From NCBI GenBank assembly GCA_035939575.1, contig DASZFS010000280.1:1-64000 (forward strand): 64,000 nucleotides of DNA. Direction: 5' to 3'. Position numbers and translations under genes: made by a program. Positions 7,074 to 15,114 of this stretch are shown here, piece by piece. Under the pieces are notes generated by a model. The model saw only the letters and a program-made list of their open reading frames with translations, made no database searches and was not told the origin of the DNA. Position 1 is the stretch's first letter. Each line of letters opens with the position of its first letter. The stretch is from DATKHR01 sp035939575. GTDB lineage: Bacteria > Acidobacteriota > Vicinamibacteria > Vicinamibacterales > CAVVIG01.

Positions 7074-7246
7074 CAGACCTTCGGCAGCTCACCAGGCAAG
7101 AACGTCTGGTTGACGTGCACAGGCTGAAGCTGACCGTCCTTCACGACGATCACGATCTGCGCATGCGCGCGCTGCCCGAGCAGAACCGAGATCAGACGCG
7201 CAAGATTAGTCACGAACACCTGCAGTGACGGCGTAGGCGCGGCCAT
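7073..7246 (-). CDS. Small hypothetical protein (57 aa)
   Basis: The start ATG overlaps the upstream stop (TGATG). One amphipathic hydrophobic helix (VFVTNLARLISVLLG) is followed by strand-like IVIVVKDGQLQPVHVNQ. No recognised family. It could be a peripheral membrane subunit of the peptidase operon 6726-9008. Confidence 0.55.
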   Translation of the reverse strand: MAAPTPSLQVFVTNLARLISVLLGQRAHAQIVIVVKDGQLQPVHVNQTFLPGELPKV

Positions 7247-7500
7247 CACGCAGCACGCCGCGTGAGAGCCCACACGATCGCGCCGCCGACGACCGCCCCG
7301 ACGACGACACCAATCACGACGGGCATAATCGACGATCCGCCTGCGAAGTCCGCAAGTCCCTGCGACGGGGGATTGATGACGATGCCCTTCTGCTTCGACT
7401 TCGGCATCGGGATCTCGACCGTGCCACCGGATGGGAGCACGAGTGTGCGCACGTCGCCCTTCGTCACGGGTCGCTGAAGATCCGGATCTTGCAAACTCAC
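7246..7500 (-). CDS. Tail-anchored virion-type membrane protein (84 aa)
   Basis: A polar N-terminal half precedes a C-terminal glycine/valine-rich membrane helix (about 59-79, MPVVIGVVVGAVVGGAIVWAL) ending TRRAA. The GTG start overlaps the stop of the peptidase gene (GTGA), so the two are translationally coupled. It is probably a membrane partner of the transglutaminase-like protein. Confidence 0.65.
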   Translation of the reverse strand: MSLQDPDLQRPVTKGDVRTLVLPSGGTVEIPMPKSKQKGIVINPPSQGLADFAGGSSIMPVVIGVVVGAVVGGAIVWALTRRAA

Positions 7501-9008
7501 GTGTCGCCCATCCCGAAGTCTCTGAACTTCGCGCGCGGCGGCTCTTTACCGAAACGCGCGTCTGTGGAGCCTGGCAGAGTCGTGTCGAGCGCGACGAAAC
7601 TGCGTGGTTCGAGCTTCGGAAGCCCGACAATGCAGTAGATGTGATCCCACGACGAGCCGTAGTTGCTCGTGATACGGAACTTAGGTATGAAACCGTTCAC
7701 CATAGAGAGCACGGCGCACATGACAGCGTGATCGTCACACTGGCGCGTGATGACGTCGGCCTCGGGCAAGTAGACGCGCCCGCTCGACGTCATGATGTCG
7801 TAGCTGGGCACCTTCTTGCGCTCGATTTCGACCGAACGCACCTTCGCCCACGGACGACGTGTCGCTTCGGCACGCACTGTCAGGCGGTGAATCGCGTTCT
7901 TGCCCGCACCGCCGTGATCGAGCAGCGTCTTCCATGCGACAGAACGACCTTGCATGCGCTTGAGCACGCGATACTGGAGCGCCAGTTGTGGCGAGATCGT
8001 CGAGTAGACGAAGTTGTAACCGGTCGTGCTCAGACCGCCATCGGCGTTCATTGCGCTGACGATAGTGTCGATCGTCTTCGGGCCGTAGCGGAACGTCGGC
8101 AGATGCTTCTCGATCGCGGTGCGTCCAAGCGAAAACGCCTCTTCGAAGTACATCGCGTGGAAGACGATCTCGCGGGAGCGTTCCTTGAAGGGCACCGAGC
8201 GCGCCTTCAAAATCTCAATCGCGCGTTCACGGATCATCTTGCCATTCGCAACGCCAGCCAGCGAGATGTACACGTCGGCACCGCCCACACGCTTGTGGCT
8301 GCGGCACCCTTCCGCCAAGTACGCGCCCACCAAGAACGCTGTCGCCTCGTCCAGCTCATCTGACGAGGCGCCGTCGAACTGGCGCGGCTGCAGCAGGTCG
8401 TCGCCGGGCCGCACGTCCGCCATGCGCACCTCTTCGGCGTCGCTGTAACTGCCGCTCTTCGGCACGCGTAGAACCTTGTGCCGGTCGCTCAGTCTAAGCA
8501 CGTTGCCGTTGTCGAGCTGCGCACGGAAGATCGTCTTCACGCCGCGATCCCACGTCTTCAAGATCGGCACCCACGTGCGCCCGTCGTGGATCTCGTCACC
8601 TACTTCGAGCTGTTCGACAGCTTCGAAGCCATCGCGCGTGACGAACAGCGTTCCCTGCGGGAAGCAGTCTCCGCCGCCCATCTGCATCGTGACCCACGCG
8701 CTCTGAAACGTGTCTTTGTTCGTCACGTCGCCCGTGTAGCGGATGTTCCGCTTCACGAAGTCGTAGATCGCCATCAGCTCGCAGCGGTCGTCGCGCGCTT
8801 TGCACACCTCGGTTACGGCAAGACCGATCCGGCGCATCTCCGGATCGCGAATCGAGCCGAACGGCGGGCTGCTCTTGTCGAACGCCTGCGAGCCGTAGAG
8901 CACGAGCTTCTGCAAGAGCCGCACACGGTCTTCGAGTGTTCGCACCGGATGTGCGCGTAGCGTCGGGGCGCCGGCCGTGGGCACGAAGAAGAGTGTGCCC
9001 GCGATCAC
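7497..9008 (-). CDS. Transglutaminase-like cysteine peptidase interrupted by an intein (503 aa precursor)
   Basis: The extein (residues 1-114 and 424-503, 194 aa after splicing) has a transglutaminase-like core: GGGD joined to CDDHAVMCAVL gives the catalytic GDCDDHA motif. His follows in SSWDHIYC (about 456) and Asp in FVALDTT (about 475). Such folds act as papain-like proteases or transglutaminases; in phages they are often structural or peptidoglycan-related. A LAGLIDADG intein (115-423) sits exactly between Asp114 and the catalytic Cys424, so the enzyme is inactive until spliced. The start is GTG, only about 20 bases from the divergent gene. Intein and fold calls are from visible motifs. 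Confidence 0.85.
   Translation of the reverse strand: MIAGTLFFVPTAGAPTLRAHPVRTLEDRVRLLQKLVLYGSQAFDKSSPPFGSIRDPEMRRIGLAVTEVCKARDDRCELMAIYDFVKRNIRYTGDVTNKDTFQSAWVTMQMGGGDCFPQGTLFVTRDGFEAVEQLEVGDEIHDGRTWVPILKTWDRGVKTIFRAQLDNGNVLRLSDRHKVLRVPKSGSYSDAEEVRMADVRPGDDLLQPRQFDGASSDELDEATAFLVGAYLAEGCRSHKRVGGADVYISLAGVANGKMIRERAIEILKARSVPFKERSREIVFHAMYFEEAFSLGRTAIEKHLPTFRYGPKTIDTIVSAMNADGGLSTTGYNFVYSTISPQLALQYRVLKRMQGRSVAWKTLLDHGGAGKNAIHRLTVRAEATRRPWAKVRSVEIERKKVPSYDIMTSSGRVYLPEADVITRQCDDHAVMCAVLSMVNGFIPKFRITSNYGSSWDHIYCIVGLPKLEPRSFVALDTTLPGSTDARFGKEPPRAKFRDFGMGDT
7740..8666 (-). mobile_element. Intein with LAGLIDADG homing endonuclease (309 aa)
   Basis: Block A starts at Cys115 (CFPQGTLFVTRDGFEAVEQL, then GDEI). 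Block B is near LRLSDRHKVLRV, with His177. The endonuclease motifs are LVGAYLAEGC (226-235) and IVSAMNADGG (316-325). Blocks F/G are VPSYDIMTSSGRVYLPEADV and ITRQ, followed by extein Cys424. The intein ends in Gln, and the usual penultimate His is Arg, so splicing may use a variant mechanism or be slow. Both endonuclease motifs keep an acidic residue, so homing may be active. Confidence 0.85.
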
Positions 9009-9027
9009 CGTCTTTGGTCAAGTTGAC

Positions 9028-9300
9028 GTGGTACGATTCGACCCCGTGCAAGTCACGTACGACAGCATCTACAAGCTGATCGGGCGTATCGGCCTACGTG
9101 ATCACGCCGACGGATCAGTCAGTCACGGCGCCGCAGGCTGCATCTGCGGTGTAACGTTACCTGCTGGGAATGGCCATCGTGCCGTGATCGTAGAGCGCGT
9201 CTCACACTGGATTTCGAAGCACCTCGGAGACGGGCATCGTATCTTCCCTGGAATGTCCGAGCGCGCAGCGTGTCCCGGCGGTTTGACCCGATTACACTGA
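9028..9300 (+). CDS. Hypothetical protein (90 aa)
   Basis: Rightward frame divergent from the peptidase gene. GTG codons at 9028 and 9046 are both possible starts. Codons are mostly GC-ending and the protein looks real (YDSIYKLIGRIGLRDH, GAAGCICGVTLPAGNG). It contains three Cys and several His. The late promoter for the next operon overlaps its 3' end. No family is recognised. Confidence 0.5.
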   Translation: MVRFDPVQVTYDSIYKLIGRIGLRDHADGSVSHGAAGCICGVTLPAGNGHRAVIVERVSHWISKHLGDGHRIFPGMSERAACPGGLTRLH

Positions 9301-9312
9301 TCGTGGCACCAT
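9283..9312 (+). promoter_or_regulatory. Candidate late promoter
   Basis: TTGACC (9283-9288), 18 bases, CACCAT (9307-9312), eight bases before the GTG at 9320. It closely resembles the 6687-6715 signal, including GGCACCATC. Confidence 0.5.
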
Positions 9313-9319
9313 CAGGGGC

Positions 9320-9676
9320 GTGATCACGACCACGACGTCCGGCAACTTGGGGTGGAATCCATTCCACGCTCTGAAGACGGTCGTGCGGAACCCGCTCGTG
9401 CAGAACGTGGCGAAGGCCGAAGCGAACCAATATGCCCCCGGTACGTACTCGCAAGTTGCGTCGGGCGTGAATCAGGCGAAAGCGATCTACCGCGCCGGTC
9501 AGGGACCGCAACCTGCCGGACCTACCGGACCTCACGGGCAAATGGCGCCTGACGACGGCAGTGGTGGCGGCGGCGGTGGCGGACCTGCCGGCCCGCCTGC
9601 GCAGAACAGCCACATTTTGATCTACGGTCTCGTTGGCGCGGGCATCCTCGTCGCGCTTCTCGCGCTGAACAAGTAG
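9320..9676 (+). CDS. Virion-type membrane protein with NPFHA motif (118 aa)
   Basis: The N-terminus carries GWNPFHALK (about 11-19), shared with the 10419 gene (GFNPFHAVA). The middle is Gly/Pro-rich and includes seven consecutive Gly. A C-terminal membrane helix (HILIYGLVGAGILVALLAL) ends in NK. First gene of the rightward membrane-protein operon 9320-11458. No enzymatic motif. A structural role in a membrane-containing virion is inferred. Confidence 0.65.
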   Translation: MITTTTSGNLGWNPFHALKTVVRNPLVQNVAKAEANQYAPGTYSQVASGVNQAKAIYRAGQGPQPAGPTGPHGQMAPDDGSGGGGGGGPAGPPAQNSHILIYGLVGAGILVALLALNK

Positions 9677-9689
9677 AAAGGGCACATCC

Positions 9690-10406
9690 ATGAGCGTCTT
9701 TGGTTTCCCGCAGTACGAGGGGCGTCGCGGTGTCTCTCACTTCGGTCCGGCATTCTCGCCGGGAGGCGCTCCGCCTGCGGCGCCGACGCCGCGCTATCAG
9801 TACGCGCGTCCGTCGTACGCACCTCCGGCGGCTCCGATGTTCGCGCCGCCGCGCTATGCGCAGCCTCCGCGCGAGTGGCAGCGGCGTCACGACGAAGCCT
9901 TCCGCCTCGTGCGGGAGCGCCAGCGAAACGCCGAGCTTCAGGCTCAGCTCGCTGCCCAGCAGGGCACCGCGGCCGCGCAGCAGCAGGCGGCCGTCGCGCA
10001 GGCGCAGCTCGTCGCCGCCCAGCAGCAGCTCGCCGCACTTCAGGCGCAGCAGGCTCAGGCGCAAGCGCAGGCGCAGCCCGGCGCGGTCGTGACCACGCCG
10101 GCCACCTCGCAGGTCGTCATGGCGCCGAGCATGCCGACGCCACAGCCCGACGTCTCGCCGGCCGCGCCCGCGGCCGACATGGGCCCGACGCAGGATGCGG
10201 CGGCCGCCGCGAGCGCGGAGCCCGCGGAGCACCCCGGCCACGCCATCGGACGCAAGGTCATCATCGGACTCGTGCTCGCCGGTGTCGCGTTCGGCGGCTA
10301 CAAGTTCATCAAGAGCCGCAAGAAGGGCGGTGGCGGAGGTCACGCTCCGCACGCGCACGCCGTGCACGGCTTCGGGCGCTCGCGCCGCCGCCGGGGGCGC
10401 CGCTAG
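9690..10406 (+). CDS. Virion-type membrane protein with long coiled coil and basic tail (238 aa)
   Basis: An AAAGGG site precedes the ATG. Order: Pro/Ala/Tyr-rich N-terminus (1-55), a Gln/Ala-rich coiled coil (about 65-130, many QAQ and AAQ repeats), an Ala/Pro/Met linker, a membrane helix (about 189-204, VIIGLVLAGVAFGGYK) and a His/Arg-rich tail ending RSRRRRGRR. The basic tail could touch packaged DNA on the inner membrane face. No family is recognised. Confidence 0.65.
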   Translation: MSVFGFPQYEGRRGVSHFGPAFSPGGAPPAAPTPRYQYARPSYAPPAAPMFAPPRYAQPPREWQRRHDEAFRLVRERQRNAELQAQLAAQQGTAAAQQQAAVAQAQLVAAQQQLAALQAQQAQAQAQAQPGAVVTTPATSQVVMAPSMPTPQPDVSPAAPAADMGPTQDAAAAASAEPAEHPGHAIGRKVIIGLVLAGVAFGGYKFIKSRKKGGGGGHAPHAHAVHGFGRSRRRRGRR

Positions 10407-10418
10407 GCGGGCGCCACG

Positions 10419-11213
10419 ATGCACACCAGTCAAACAGGGCTCGGGTTCAACCCTTTCCACGCTGTCGCACGCGCCGCAAAAGGCGTCGAGCACGGCGTGG
10501 CGACGGGCGCTCGCGCCGCCGGACACGGCGTGGTCAAGGTCGGCAAAATCGTCGGCAAAGTCGCGCTCGCGCCCTACGAATTCTCGCTCGAACTCACGAA
10601 AGCAGCGACGCGTCTCGCACTTCGGCCCGTCACGAGCCGTGTACGCACGCTCGAAAAGCGCCGCGCCGCCAAGATCGCGTGGGACAAGCGCAAGAGCCGC
10701 ACGCCGACGCCGGCCGAGAAGGCCGAGGCGAAGGCGTGGACGAAGTCACAGCTCCGAAAGCAGCTCCCGCACGGGCCGCTACTCGCGATGCTCGCGGGTC
10801 CACTGCCGATGCCTGTCGACATGGGTTCGATGAGCACGAACCTCGGGATCGCACCGGCCGTCATCGCCGCGCTCATCCCGGTGTTCATCGCGCTCGTCAA
10901 CTCCATGTTGCACAAGTTCGCGTCGAACGGACAGGCACCCATCGCGATCGGTCCTAACGGCCAGATCATCACCGCGGGCGACCCGACGGCCGTTCCCGAT
11001 GCCGCAGCCGACGAAGGTCCGCCTCCTGGCTCCGATCCGAACGAAGTGGCTCAAGACGTGGCTGCGGCTGGCGGTGACGACGGTAGCAGCGATGGCGGCG
11101 GCGCGACGATGCCTGGCGGCAAGAAAGGCAACCTGATCATGATCGGTGGCCTCGTCATCGGCGTCGTCCTCGTCGCGTCACTCTTCAAGTCGAAGCCGAA
11201 GTCGAAGAAATGA
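10419..11213 (+). CDS. Virion-type two-helix membrane protein with NPFHA motif (264 aa)
   Basis: It starts with GLGFNPFHAVARAAKGVEHG (8-27), then a basic helical segment (about 40-105). A hydrophobic region at 143-160 includes APAVIAALIPVFIALVNSML. An acidic Gly/Asp-rich linker leads to a C-terminal helix (NLIMIGGLVIGVVLVASLF) and a KSKPKSKK tail. The N-terminal signature shared with 9320 suggests a common partner or sorting signal. Function unknown. Confidence 0.65.
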   Translation: MHTSQTGLGFNPFHAVARAAKGVEHGVATGARAAGHGVVKVGKIVGKVALAPYEFSLELTKAATRLALRPVTSRVRTLEKRRAAKIAWDKRKSRTPTPAEKAEAKAWTKSQLRKQLPHGPLLAMLAGPLPMPVDMGSMSTNLGIAPAVIAALIPVFIALVNSMLHKFASNGQAPIAIGPNGQIITAGDPTAVPDAAADEGPPPGSDPNEVAQDVAAAGGDDGSSDGGGATMPGGKKGNLIMIGGLVIGVVLVASLFKSKPKSKK

Positions 11214-11458
11214 TCGGCGCGAGCACAACGAAGCCATTCAGCTTCGACCCGAGTTCGGATGCGCTCGTACCCATTTACGATCCGACGTCGAAAGTCCAGA
11301 CGGCGAAGAACGTCGCCGAAGACGTTTGGACCGTGACGAGCTGGCCAGAAGAAGACTTGGCGGCCGATCTAGGCTGGAGCGTCGGCTGGACGATCATGCT
11401 GCTCGGCATGCTCAAGGTCGTCAGCGTCGGTCTTCATCACACGCTGCACAAGCGTTAG
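11210..11458 (+). CDS. Small membrane protein (82 aa)
   Basis: ATGA overlap with the preceding gene. A polar N-terminus contains an EEDLAADLGW segment, followed by one membrane helix (VGWTIMLLGMLKVVSVGL) and an HHTLHKR tail. Last gene of the 9320-11458 operon; its stop overlaps that of the convergent glycosyltransferase gene. Probable virion membrane component. Confidence 0.6.
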   Translation: MIGASTTKPFSFDPSSDALVPIYDPTSKVQTAKNVAEDVWTVTSWPEEDLAADLGWSVGWTIMLLGMLKVVSVGLHHTLHKR

Positions 11459-12699
11459 TCGCCGCTGACCATCGCGATGGTCGGCGCAGTCGTCGGATCG
11501 ACGAGCGCTCGCTTGATGCCTGCGAGGCGCCCGAAACGCAGCTCCGTCAACCCTGGCCATTTGATCTTGCCAGTCTCCTCCATCGAGCACGCGGCTTGAT
11601 ACCACTGAAGCGCTCGATCTAGATGACCCTCGTCCTCAGCGACGTCTCCGAGCACGCAGAACGCGGCAACGCTCGGGCCGTCTAGGAGTGCTCGACAAGC
11701 CCAACGGTTCGCCTCGCCCATGTCGTCCATCTCGTAAAACTTGAATGCGAGGGCCATGGCGAGCCACATGCGATCGTCAGCGAGGATGTCACCGGGCGTA
11801 CATCGCCCACGGTAATCCTCGACGAGACGAACTGTCTCCACAACATCGTCGCCTGCTGCTTTGTGTTTCGCGACGTGAAAAAGCGCGCCGAGGTCTCCTT
11901 TCGCGGCGGCGTCGACCATTTCTTCGATTCCTATCTGGCGCTGTGCATCGCGACGCACTATCTCCGCACGCTCGCGAAGACTCGTATCGGATACGATGAC
12001 CATGTCTATGTCTTTCGGACCGGCCGTACGCTGAAGCTGATTGTGCGTCGCGCTCTTCCACAGATAGCTAGACCGCGCGAGACGCTGCGCATCTCTATAG
12101 TCGGCACCGTGCGTCTTGATTGCCGGAGAGAAGCTGCCAATTAAGCGATCGGCCTCTCGCACCCGAGCACGTATATCTGACGCAGACTCCACGTACTCAT
12201 CCGAGTCTATAACGAGTGTCCACGGCGTCGTCACGAGCTTGCGCCCGATGTTGCGTGCGGCAGCGAAGTCGATCTTGTTCGCTTCCCACGCTTCGGCCGA
12301 CATGTCGATATCGGACGCTCTGAACACGTGCGTCACGTCCGCGTAGGCCATTGCGACCTCACGCGTAGCCTCGTCGCTGCGACCGTCGATCCCGAGCACG
12401 ATCGCGTCGACGTGTTCAAGTGACGTCAGCAGCATGCGCTCTAAGCCTGCTGCATCACTGCGCACGATCGTGTCGAGCGTGATGAGCGGAGCCTCCGGCT
12501 CACCAGGATCTAGGTCAGCGAAAATGCGAGCCGGTGTTCCGGAGAGCCGCAGCTTGCCTTTCGGCGTCAGCGCAGCTCGAATCGTGGAAACACGCGGTCC
12601 GCCTCGTCTCGGATTCGAGAAAACGAGGCGGACCGGCTTGTGAAAGTCAGCGTCAGCGACGCCGTCAAGAGATTCCAGCTCCAATGTCTCGCGAGCCAT
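11455..12699 (-). CDS. GT2-like glycosyltransferase with helical repeat C-terminus (414 aa)
   Basis: Residues about 72-240 read as a GT-A domain: ITLDTIVRSDAAGLERMLLT, DAIVLGIDGRSDEAT, and a DxD-like WTLVIDSDEYV. The C-terminal half is helical, with TPR-like units (WLAMALAFKFYEMDDMGEAN, VLGDVAEDEGHLDRALQWY). Such proteins transfer sugars from nucleotide donors; the acceptor is unknown. With the genes at 13455-15987 it forms a sugar cassette, likely for virion or host-surface modification. The ATG lies six bases from a copy of the 14-bp element. Confidence 0.75.
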   Translation of the reverse strand: MARETLELESLDGVADADFHKPVRLVFSNPRRGGPRVSTIRAALTPKGKLRLSGTPARIFADLDPGEPEAPLITLDTIVRSDAAGLERMLLTSLEHVDAIVLGIDGRSDEATREVAMAYADVTHVFRASDIDMSAEAWEANKIDFAAARNIGRKLVTTPWTLVIDSDEYVESASDIRARVREADRLIGSFSPAIKTHGADYRDAQRLARSSYLWKSATHNQLQRTAGPKDIDMVIVSDTSLRERAEIVRRDAQRQIGIEEMVDAAAKGDLGALFHVAKHKAAGDDVVETVRLVEDYRGRCTPGDILADDRMWLAMALAFKFYEMDDMGEANRWACRALLDGPSVAAFCVLGDVAEDEGHLDRALQWYQAACSMEETGKIKWPGLTELRFGRLAGIKRALVDPTTAPTIAMVSGD

Positions 12700-12704
12700 T
12701 GCCC

Positions 12705-12718
12705 GCTAGAGTATCAGC
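12705..12718. promoter_or_regulatory. 14-bp palindromic element
   Basis: GCTAGAGTATCAGC, or GCTGATACTCTAGC on the transcribed strand, five bases before the glycosyltransferase ATG. The spacing matches the copy at 22673-22686. Confidence 0.5.
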
Positions 12719-12742
12719 ACCGTCTTGACGGTGTCTAGAGGC

Positions 12743-13258
12743 TCAGACCTCCAGCGTGTTCTGGCGCTGCACGAAGAGCGTTCCCGTGACCGAGATGCCG
12801 ACGCCGCTGCCGACCACGCGACGCACGCGCGTCGCAAAGTGCCGCACGGCGCCGACGGTGATCGAGTAGATCGCCTCGTGCCCTGCGAGCGTCGAGATCG
12901 TCGTCAGCCCGCCGCCAGCCGTACCCGTGAGGTACGGAAGAGCCGTCGCCGTGCCGCCGATCTGCGCCGCCTTGGGAGAGACGAAGTCGACCAAGAACGT
13001 CTGCGCACCGACCGCGGTCGCGTTCGAAACGATGCGTGTGTTCGGCTGGAACCACGCCGACACCGCCATCTTCGCCTTCGTCCCGCCCGGTGTCGCGCCC
13101 TGCGCCGAGACGAGCGCATCGAGCAAGCCACCGTACCGCTCGACGGATGCCGAGGTGGCCGTGAACTGCGTACACGGCACGACCGCGACGGTGGTGCCGC
13201 GGACGAAGGTGAGATCGAAGTACAGCTTCTTGCGCTTCTGGTGCAGATTCGTGGCCAT
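12743..13258 (-). CDS. Putative beta-rich virion protein (171 aa)
   Basis: A strong GGGGAGG ribosome site precedes the ATG. The N-terminus is basic (NLHQKRKKLYFDLTFVRG). The rest is Gly/Ala/Thr/Val-rich strands ending GISVTGTLFVQRQNTLEV. No family is recognised. It lies away from the main virion block but has the same leader architecture as 4069-4572, which points to shared control and a virion role. Confidence 0.6.
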   Translation of the reverse strand: MATNLHQKRKKLYFDLTFVRGTTVAVVPCTQFTATSASVERYGGLLDALVSAQGATPGGTKAKMAVSAWFQPNTRIVSNATAVGAQTFLVDFVSPKAAQIGGTATALPYLTGTAGGGLTTISTLAGHEAIYSITVGAVRHFATRVRRVVGSGVGISVTGTLFVQRQNTLEV

Positions 13259-13468
13259 GTCGTTTTTCCTCCCCGGAGGCGATACTCCCCCGGCGTTTTT
13301 CTCGACGGCAGCCCGACTGCCGAAGAGGACCCGCGAAACGCAAAAGGGCGCACGCCGACGGAGACCATCTCCACCGAAGTGCGCCCGTTAATCGAGTCGC
13401 GAGTTGCAGGAGACGAGCCCCTGCTATGTAGAGGCCAGGATCGCCCGAGAGGGGCTACCGTGTCAAAT
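13259..13468 (-). promoter_or_regulatory. Structured 5' leader (copy B)
   Basis: Minus-strand order as in copy A: CGATTTGACACG, ACATAGC, hairpin 1 (GCAGGGG/TCTCCTGC), CGACTCGATTAACG, hairpin 2 (GGGCGCAC/GTGCGCCC) and TTTTGCGTTTC, then a further 60 bases containing GAAAAACGCCGG before the ribosome site. The -35-like TTGACA lies in the 3' end of the upstream gene; no convincing -10 is seen. Loop and flank sequences differ from copy A while pairing is kept. Confidence 0.6.
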
Positions 13469-14186
13469 CGAACGCGTCGAAGTCTTCGCCGACGAAAGTA
13501 GGCGAGCCGCCTGGCGTGACGAACTCTAGTGGCGTATCGGCCATCGAGCGCCCGACACCAGTGTGCTGCACAAGCCCTGGAAAATGATAAGCGACATTTG
13601 CCTCTGGCATCACGCGCGAAAAAATCATGTCACCGAGATGTCTGTCCTTCCACGTCTTGAGTATGTCCGAAGCCAGCAATGTTCGAATCGTCTGCATCGG
13701 CATCGTGATCGCCTGATTGCAAGAGAACACGGCCGCCTTGTCGATGTAGAAATAGTGCCCTACCGGACGTGTAGCTGGTATCTGCTGGTAGAACCACGAC
13801 GTCAGCGCGACATCTTCTTCTAGTTTGGTGGTGGAGATGTATGTGAGCGCGTTCTTAGCCACTGCGATGTCGTCTTCTACAAGCGTTAGCGTATGAACTC
13901 CAGACGTCGCTTCAGCAACGCGCAGGACATCGAAGAAAGCTGCCGCCTGTCCACGGCGTTTGTCGTCACTGAAAAACGACACCGGTCCAGTCCACTCACG
14001 CAACCCGCCTGCAACAAGTGACGCGTTTGTTCGCTTCGTCACATCTTCTCTACCAGGACAGCTCATCATCACGAACATATGTCCTGTATCCGCTGGCGCA
14101 TGGCGAACAGGCCGAAACCGCGCAGCCTGTCGTCGCCGATCGTCTTCTTCGAACTCGTCTATCATCTTTTCTGTATATGTGTTCAC
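13455..14186 (-). CDS. Glycosyltransferase-like protein with EDD motif (243 aa)
   Basis: A central LTLVEDDIAVAKNAL (about 101-115) resembles the metal-binding E-D-D of GT25-type and related GT-A enzymes. Further conserved-looking segments are HMFVMMSCPGREDVTKR near the N-terminus and FPGLVQHTGVGRSM near residue 205. The GTG start overlaps the stop of the GT4 gene (GTGA), so the two are co-translated. The substrate cannot be told from sequence. A sugar-modifying role with its neighbours is likely. Confidence 0.6.
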   Translation of the reverse strand: MNTYTEKMIDEFEEDDRRRQAARFRPVRHAPADTGHMFVMMSCPGREDVTKRTNASLVAGGLREWTGPVSFFSDDKRRGQAAAFFDVLRVAEATSGVHTLTLVEDDIAVAKNALTYISTTKLEEDVALTSWFYQQIPATRPVGHYFYIDKAAVFSCNQAITMPMQTIRTLLASDILKTWKDRHLGDMIFSRVMPEANVAYHFPGLVQHTGVGRSMADTPLEFVTPGGSPTFVGEDFDAFDLTR

Positions 14187-15100
14187 CCTAGCACCAGCTT
14201 CGCAAACTCCTCTGATCCGCGCTCGGCGCTCAAGTGCTTCTCGACGTAGTCACGGTACTCATCTGAGTCGACAGGCTGCCACACGAGCTTATCGAGGTCG
14301 TCGAAGCTTCTCCACAAATGCTTCACAGGCCAGTTCGTCGCAAGTCCAGGTCCGTCATGGATAAGCGGGCGGCAGCCCACAGCCATCCCCTCGGCGATGG
14401 TGTAGCCGAGCGTCTCCCAGATCGAGCACGACAAGATGTGCGTTGCACCGATCTCGTTGAGCCACGCACACGTGTCGACCGTACCGTGAATCGTGACGTT
14501 GGGCGGCTTCGTGTGCTGTAGGTAGCGCAAGAGCCGCGGGTTGTGCTCACTGAGCGCCGTCGTAACGTGCAGACGGATATGCGGTCTAGATCGCGCGTAC
14601 TCGAACGCAAGCTGATAGCCCTTGTCCGCAGTCGTGCGCGCGACTAGTGCGAGCACAGGTCCGACGTCATCATTGCGGCGCAGGTACGTGATGGCGTCTA
14701 GATCAATACCGCTCGGAATAACAGCCGTCATGACTTGATCGGCTAGCCCGATAGGTTGCTCCTCGACCAGCTCTTTCAAAAATGCACTCTCGTAGACGAG
14801 CGCGTGCACGTTCTTCCACGGCATCTTGTCGAGCGGCATCCACACGTCGTAGCCGCGCATCCGAATGATGAGCTTCTTAGCGAGCCCCGAATTCGCAACG
14901 GCGAACGCCAGCTCGTTGCACCACTCGCTCCACACAACGTCAGCGGCTTCGACCAACTCAGGCGGCGGGTTGTTCGAGATCGTGACAGCGTGGCCGGCGT
15001 CGACGAGGTAGCTGATCACATAGCGAGAAAAATACGCAGGCGATCCAGGACCTTCGTCAACGCCATCGACGGCCGTGGAGTCAAGTACGAGTATGTTCAC
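14183..15100 (-). CDS. GT4-like glycosyltransferase (305 aa)
   Basis: GT-B architecture: N-terminal MNILVLDSTAV and IIRMRGYDVW, a linker VIPSGIDLDAI, and the GT4 donor-site pattern SIWETLGYTIAEGMAVGCRP (E-x7-E, about 237-256). Length is typical for small phage GT4 proteins. The start is GTG. It runs divergently from the dehydrogenase gene across 29 bases that hold the 14-bp element. Probably adds a sugar to a viral or host glycan. Confidence 0.8.
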   Translation of the reverse strand: MNILVLDSTAVDGVDEGPGSPAYFSRYVISYLVDAGHAVTISNNPPPELVEAADVVWSEWCNELAFAVANSGLAKKLIIRMRGYDVWMPLDKMPWKNVHALVYESAFLKELVEEQPIGLADQVMTAVIPSGIDLDAITYLRRNDDVGPVLALVARTTADKGYQLAFEYARSRPHIRLHVTTALSEHNPRLLRYLQHTKPPNVTIHGTVDTCAWLNEIGATHILSCSIWETLGYTIAEGMAVGCRPLIHDGPGLATNWPVKHLWRSFDDLDKLVWQPVDSDEYRDYVEKHLSAERGSEEFAKLVLG

Positions 15101-15114
15101 GAAAACGAGTGTGT

